Virus record (IMG/VR): IMGVR_UViG_3300027770_000252
Location: 1 to 24,001 of that record
DNA length: 24,001 nucleotides
Origin: a virus
Direction: 5' to 3' (one strand)
Position numbers and translations under genes: made by a program. Numbering within the stretch: the first letter of the stretch is position 1; every line of letters starts with the position of its first letter. The notes beneath the pieces were generated by a model that searched no databases, had not been told where the DNA came from, and saw only the letters and a program-made list of their open reading frames with translations. This document shows, piece by piece, positions 20,349 to 24,001 of this stretch.

Positions 20349-21077
20349 ATGGACACAAACGAAAACCCGATCACGCTCCCCGCGTGTTGGCAATCAGTAG
20401 ATGACACTCTACGAGCGAACCTAAATCGCGTACTGATGTACGGTGGCGCAGGTATCGGCAAAACATACACAGCACAGACAAGCCACCTCACAAGCGCAGG
20501 CGTTTTTAAGATCGGTTGCGTAGAGGATATGACCACCGCACAGATAGAAGGTATGTGGAAACCGTCGCGCGAAGGTTGGGAGTTTCACGAAGGTAGCGCG
20601 GTGAAAGCATGGAGAACTGGCGGGCGTTTGCTCATAGATGAAATTGACAAGGCAAGCGGAGAAGTGTTGGGCTCGCTCTTACAATTCTGCGACAGCGAAG
20701 CCAGCGCACAATGGCAACACCCCGACACAGGTGAGACGATCAAACCCGCGCAAGGTTTCACGATCGTTGCCACAACGAACAGCCACCCAAACGCGCTCGC
20801 CGAAGCGTTGCGCGATCGTTTCCCCGTGTGCATAGAAATAAACGAAGCACACCCGAGCGCAATCGCACTACTACCAGCATGGCTACAAGAACCAGCGCGC
20901 CAGTTATGCCGATCAACAGACGATGACCGCCTATCGTTGCGCGCGTTCGGTGCTATCGCACACCTCGCCGAAACTCTCGGCGTGACTCGCGCGGTGGAAT
21001 TGGTAGCACCAATGCACACCGAGACGCTCACAATGGCTCACGCGGTAAGCGCACTTGCAGAGAGCGAGGCGAAATAA
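20349..21077 (+). CDS. MoxR/CobS-like AAA+ ATPase
   Basis: A 242-residue ATPase. Walker A GGAGIGKT (32-39), Walker B LLIDEID (94-100), sensor ATTN (141-144) and an arginine finger region ALRDRF (153-158). 'HEGSAVKAW..GG' before Walker B (about 80-93) and the order of motifs match MoxR/CbbQ/CobS-type proteins, which act as hexameric motors with a VWA partner on client proteins or metal insertion. Its partner is the next gene, starting on the last base of its stop. The ATG has AGGAGA eight bases upstream. Base composition is much more G+C- and CGCG-rich than the upstream genes. Cobalamin function is not implied: phage CobS-like proteins are of unknown role. Confidence 0.9.
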   Translation: MDTNENPITLPACWQSVDDTLRANLNRVLMYGGAGIGKTYTAQTSHLTSAGVFKIGCVEDMTTAQIEGMWKPSREGWEFHEGSAVKAWRTGGRLLIDEIDKASGEVLGSLLQFCDSEASAQWQHPDTGETIKPAQGFTIVATTNSHPNALAEALRDRFPVCIEINEAHPSAIALLPAWLQEPARQLCRSTDDDRLSLRAFGAIAHLAETLGVTRAVELVAPMHTETLTMAHAVSALAESEAK

Positions 21078-22519
21078 TGGAAAGCACCACGCCACAAAAG
21101 GCGCGCCCCGAATACCTAGCACCGCGCAAGGATGAGAACCCGAGCGCGTGGACGGTAGGCGCGGGCGTTCCGCTCATCGCGTCCGTGTTCGCTAACGCGA
21201 AACTCGGGCAACTCATAGCACCGACAGAGCCAACACCCCTCGGGCGTTTGTTGCGTACCTATGCACTTGTTCAGGCGCGTTACGATACAAACCAGCCCGA
21301 GCAAGTGTGCGCGCAGTTTCGTTGCAAAAGCGCCGATCTCGAAATTGCTCGCGTTTGGTGGGCTCAACATCTCACCAACAAAGCACTAGGGCTCACGCGC
21401 GAAGCATGGCTAGACGGAACAGGCACAGCGATTGCCGAGCAGATCGGATTAGTTCCGATTGAGCAAGCGATCTCGGGCGCGTTACCGCACCTAATGACAC
21501 AACAAGCGCGCGCGATACTCCGCAAGATCGGAGAGACAAGCAAAGAAGGCGTGAAAGTGTTACAGGAGTTGCGAGACAATGCCAGCGACTATATGGCTTC
21601 ATATATGGGCTACCCAAACACCGAGCAAAGAGATTACGAGGCTGACGGTACGGCGTTATTCCGCATGGATGAGCAACGCCTCGCAAAACTGGCGAACATC
21701 ATCACGGAAGCGCGCCACGAATACGAGCGAGCAACGGACAAACACCGAGAAGGCAAAGGCGAGGACGGAGACCAGCAAGAAGGCTCGGAAACTCCGAACC
21801 AATTCGGCGGAAAACTCGCGCCACAATTCGGCGAGGGCTCGGCGTGGTATCCAATCAACCTCGGGCGCGTCAATCTCACCCGCAAGCATGAAGGCAAAAT
21901 CGGAGTGAAACGCACCGCCAGCGATAGCGGGCGCACAATTCGTTACCCCTCGCGCGCACTCACCGACCCCGCGCGCCGAGTGTTCGGCACAAAAGCCCGC
22001 AACCGCAATGCACTAATCGTCTTAGACATGAGCGGAAGCATGGACTACAGCGAGGACGAACTAGACGAGATAATAGAATTCGCTCGCGGTGCTGTAGTTG
22101 TTGGGTACTCGGGAGACGGAGAGAGCCAGCCAAATTGTTATGTATTGGCGAAGGACGGACACCGCGTAGAGGACTTGCCCGACATGGACGGAAGCAACGG
22201 TTGCGATGGCTCGGCGTTCCAATTCGCGGTGGACAAATACCGCAAAAGCGGAGTCACCCCCGTAATTTGGGTAAGTGACGGAGACATATCAGGCACAGCC
22301 AACTACTCCACGCAATCACTCGCGCGCGACATGATAGACAAACTCCGCGCCAATCGCGGAACGCATTGTCTCACCTCGCGCGAAGCGATCGGGCTCATGG
22401 AGAAAATGGCGCTAGGTCACAAAATCCAGCCACAAATCCACGCCCGCCTATATCAACTCGCGCGCGTAGCAACACCAGCGCACGCGATAGAAGCAACGAG
22501 GCGCGCAAATGCCAACTAA
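21077..22519 (+). CDS. VWA-domain protein, CobT-like partner of the AAA+ ATPase
   Basis: A 480-residue protein. Residues 1-220 are helical; 220-260 are a Gly/Glu/Gln linker; and 310-470 hold a von Willebrand A domain with the MIDAS pattern: LIVLDMSGSMD (Asp317, Ser319, Ser321), a central NGCDGSA loop (375-380), and IWVSDGDISG (Asp401, Asp403). CobT and other MoxR partners share this plan, a long helical N-terminus and a C-terminal VWA. It probably binds the client and gives it to the ATPase. The start overlaps the ATPase stop by one base, implying stoichiometric expression. The client is unknown. Confidence 0.88.
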   Translation: MESTTPQKARPEYLAPRKDENPSAWTVGAGVPLIASVFANAKLGQLIAPTEPTPLGRLLRTYALVQARYDTNQPEQVCAQFRCKSADLEIARVWWAQHLTNKALGLTREAWLDGTGTAIAEQIGLVPIEQAISGALPHLMTQQARAILRKIGETSKEGVKVLQELRDNASDYMASYMGYPNTEQRDYEADGTALFRMDEQRLAKLANIITEARHEYERATDKHREGKGEDGDQQEGSETPNQFGGKLAPQFGEGSAWYPINLGRVNLTRKHEGKIGVKRTASDSGRTIRYPSRALTDPARRVFGTKARNRNALIVLDMSGSMDYSEDELDEIIEFARGAVVVGYSGDGESQPNCYVLAKDGHRVEDLPDMDGSNGCDGSAFQFAVDKYRKSGVTPVIWVSDGDISGTANYSTQSLARDMIDKLRANRGTHCLTSREAIGLMEKMALGHKIQPQIHARLYQLARVATPAHAIEATRRANAN

Positions 22520-22592
22520 CGACATTGGGCTATTCATCATCATTGTTGTAGCAATGGGGCTACGACACCTAAAGGATATTTGGAAAGGATAA
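22509..22592 (+). CDS. Mini membrane peptide
   Basis: A 27-residue frame (ATG 22509, TAA 22590-22592) overlapping the VWA stop by 11 bases. It begins MPTNDIGLFIIIVVAMG and ends RHLKDIWKG: one hydrophobic stretch and a basic tail, so it would sit in the membrane with its C-terminus inside. GAGG lies about eight bases upstream. It is followed four bases later by a second membrane gene. Such a short frame could be chance; tight packing and membrane character favour it. Confidence 0.5.
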   Translation: MPTNDIGLFIIIVVAMGLRHLKDIWKG

Positions 22593-22596
22593 CGAA

Positions 22597-22779
22597 ATGG
22601 ATCTAGGGCTATGGATTATCGCTATGACTCCACCAGTGAGCGCAATCGCGTTGTGCGCGTTCATCGAATTTGCAAACAAACCAACCCCGCAAGAGCGGAA
22701 AGATCGTAACGCCGAACTAATCAAAGCAAGGCGCGCGAAAATAAACCACAACCAACAAAAGAAAGCAGGTAGCAAGTGA
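22597..22779 (+). CDS. Small single-pass membrane protein
   Basis: A 60-residue protein, with AAAGGA before the ATG. LGLWIIAMTPPVSAIALCAF (residues 3-22) is one membrane segment, followed by EFANKPTPQERKDRNAELIK and a strongly basic tail with many K, R, N and Q. The C-terminal helix could bind a cytoplasmic partner such as the next protein. It overlaps the next start by four bases. No family recognised. It differs from the lysis membrane proteins in having one segment and a long basic tail. Confidence 0.68.
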   Translation: MDLGLWIIAMTPPVSAIALCAFIEFANKPTPQERKDRNAELIKARRAKINHNQQKKAGSK

Positions 22780-23705
22780 ACAGCAACGACAACCAAAAGC
22801 GGGAGACGCTGGCAAACAGCCGAGCCCGACTAATGAAGTTAAGTGAGCAATGCCAAGAGTTAATCACAGGCGCATTGCAGAACCGAGACACCGACACCGA
22901 GCAAACAAAAGCGGAACGGTACAGCGACATCATGGCGGTACGAGGGCAACTAATCCAAGTAGCCACGCAATGCCTCAATCTCGCGACAGAACTTAACGAC
23001 CATAAAACGGTGGCAACGATGAGCCAATTCATAGAGAACCTGCCACTACCCGACCACGATCAGGGCTACGACATCGCGAGCCCCGAACAACAAACCGCGC
23101 AAGCGGTGCATGGAATAACGGAGAAGCACAAATCTTTACAAGAAGCGCTACTCCGCGCAATCATGCCCGAAATAGATCGCCAACTAATGAAGACATACCC
23201 CGACAAAGACCGCGATAACTATGTCCTAGTCCAAATAGACATAGACCCACCAACACCGCACCATGACGAGCAACTCGGCTCGGGCGCAGTAGTTGGCGTT
23301 GCGATAAACAAACTCCGAGACGCAGAGCATGGCGAACTAGAGGAACTACTTACCAGCGCCGAAGCACCAAAACAACTCGGCGAGGAGTACGCGCCCGACA
23401 TCATCGCTCTACTCACTTGGGGCATGGCACAAGCGCTGGACGATGACGGAGAACCAACAGGCGAGAAACACCACACCCGAAATCTCATGATCTGCCACCC
23501 GCGAGGCATGGAGTCCTTCACCCGAGTAGATGACGGGAAAAACTGGGAGACACCAATAGTTAATCAACTCGCAGGCGGAGACAAAAATGAGTTTGAGGAA
23601 CAACTAGAGGAACTCGCGCAAGGCAAGTACGGAAAGTTTCCGCGCAACTTCGCACGCTTCTACTTACGCACAGCAGTAGCAGGCGGAAAGATCAAAGACG
23701 AATAG
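22776..23705 (+). CDS. Unrecognised 309-residue protein of the AAA+/VWA cassette
   Basis: A GTG-started protein overlapping the previous gene by four bases (GTGA). Residues 1-80 are helical and acidic/basic, probably coiled coil (LANSRARLMKLSEQCQELIT). Residues 100-170 are more helical with KSLQEALLRAIMPEIDRQLM. Residues 150-309 are mixed alpha/beta (YVLVQIDIDPPTPHHDEQLG, SGAVVGVAINKLRD, RNLMICHPRGMESF) and end NFARFYLRTAVAGGKIKDE. No signal peptide, membrane segment or catalytic motif that I recognise. In this position it could be the client or an effector of the ATPase-VWA pair. HPRGM and HH (residues about 160-161) are candidate functional residues. Its codon use matches the other cassette genes. 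Confidence 0.7.
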   Translation: MNSNDNQKRETLANSRARLMKLSEQCQELITGALQNRDTDTEQTKAERYSDIMAVRGQLIQVATQCLNLATELNDHKTVATMSQFIENLPLPDHDQGYDIASPEQQTAQAVHGITEKHKSLQEALLRAIMPEIDRQLMKTYPDKDRDNYVLVQIDIDPPTPHHDEQLGSGAVVGVAINKLRDAEHGELEELLTSAEAPKQLGEEYAPDIIALLTWGMAQALDDDGEPTGEKHHTRNLMICHPRGMESFTRVDDGKNWETPIVNQLAGGDKNEFEEQLEELAQGKYGKFPRNFARFYLRTAVAGGKIKDE

Positions 23706-23727
23706 AACCACCAGCACGAGCGAACCC

Positions 23728-23775
23728 ACGCCCGCGCACTTATTCCGCCCCCCTGCGGAGTAATGGCGCGGGCGT
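23728..23775 (+). terminator. Large GC-rich hairpin after the cassette
   Basis: ACGCCCGCGC (23728-23737) pairs perfectly with GCGCGGGCGT (23766-23775). Inside, after a two-base mismatch, TTATTCCGC (23740-23748) pairs with GCGGAGTAA (23755-23763), one pair being G-T. That is about 19 pairs around a six-base C-rich loop. Only TTT follows, so it is not a textbook terminator with a T-run, but actinobacterial terminators often lack one. It lies 22 bases after the last cassette stop. Confidence 0.55.
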
Positions 23776-24001
23776 TTCGCATTACTGGCGCAACTCGAAT
23801 TTGGCACAAAACAGATCTAAACGCGAAAGACCAACAAAAAGCACGCACACAGAAGCCACGAGAGCGATCAAAACAAAACCCGCGACACAATCCCCCACAA
23901 CAAAACGACTCACAAACACGCGCAACAACTCCGCGAACTTCGCAAACCAACTAACGCGATTAGACAATTACGCGCACCCGGAACTATGCAGCTAGAAAAC
24001 T
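23776..24001 (+). other. A/C-rich non-coding tail with a dyad and the repeat copy
   Basis: No credible gene. The + strand is mostly A and C with little T. It holds a CTAA-N5-TTAG dyad (CTAACGCGATTAGA, 23951-23964) overlapping the second copy of ATTAGACAATTACGC (23959-23973), followed by GCAGCTA (23988-23994), so it mirrors the control region before the cassette. The region continues past the window edge. Confidence 0.6.

Noticed and set aside
22013-22026. CTAATCGTCTTAGA inside the VWA gene
   Set aside because: Fits CTAA-N5-TTAG but encodes the conserved VWA strand before DMSGS and lacks the shared centre, so probably coincidence.
23763-23995. Two overlapping frames of 63 and 64 residues at the right end
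   Set aside because: A/C-rich low-complexity DNA with no ribosome site; better read as non-coding.

Overview
The window reads as about 24 kb of a tailed double-stranded DNA phage (or prophage) of an actinobacterium. Every gene I can support is on the + strand, most neighbours are joined by ATGA/TAATG-type overlaps, and the content is phage-typical: capsid, tail fibres, lysis, recombination, tiny regulators. A WhiB protein points to an actinobacterial host. The type of secreted proteins and the middling base composition would fit an aquatic actinobacterium, but that is inference.

Layout. 1-1342: end of a probable scaffold gene, an N4-gp56-type major capsid protein and a strong intrinsic terminator. 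1377-11267: virion and host-contact genes, namely a small structural protein, two tail-collar fibres (1760 and 8764), a fibre built of about eleven 20-residue repeats (3005), a small protein sharing that fibre's C-terminal module (4063), a GT4-like glycosyltransferase (4604), two tiny lysine-rich proteins (5725, 5892), an adaptor-like protein (6018), a large propeller-like tail protein (6904) and a secreted PA14 protein (9912). I see no tape measure or tail-tube gene between capsid and lysis, which favours a short-tailed (podovirus-like) virion, though such genes could lie outside the window. 11264-12401: lysis cassette (small membrane proteins, holin-like protein, M15 zinc peptidase endolysin). 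12426-14715: small genes around a metallophosphoesterase.

14774-16830: recombination module (YqaJ-type exonuclease, putative annealing protein, a small ribbon-helix-helix protein, a PD-(D/E)XK resolvase-like nuclease). 16882-18632: secreted lysozyme-like protein, WhiB, coiled-coil, zinc-ribbon and HTH small proteins. 18629-19840: DNA cytosine-5 methyltransferase.

19841-24001 is different. A roughly 500-base non-coding region packed with short repeats precedes a G+C- and CGCG-rich cassette: MoxR/CobS-like AAA+ ATPase, CobT-like VWA protein, two mini membrane proteins and an unrecognised 309-residue protein. A very stable hairpin and further non-coding DNA follow. A dyad motif CTAA-N5-TTAG recurs on both sides of the cassette, as does a 15-base direct repeat. 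This bracketed AAA+/VWA/membrane cassette is the strongest candidate for an undescribed system here.
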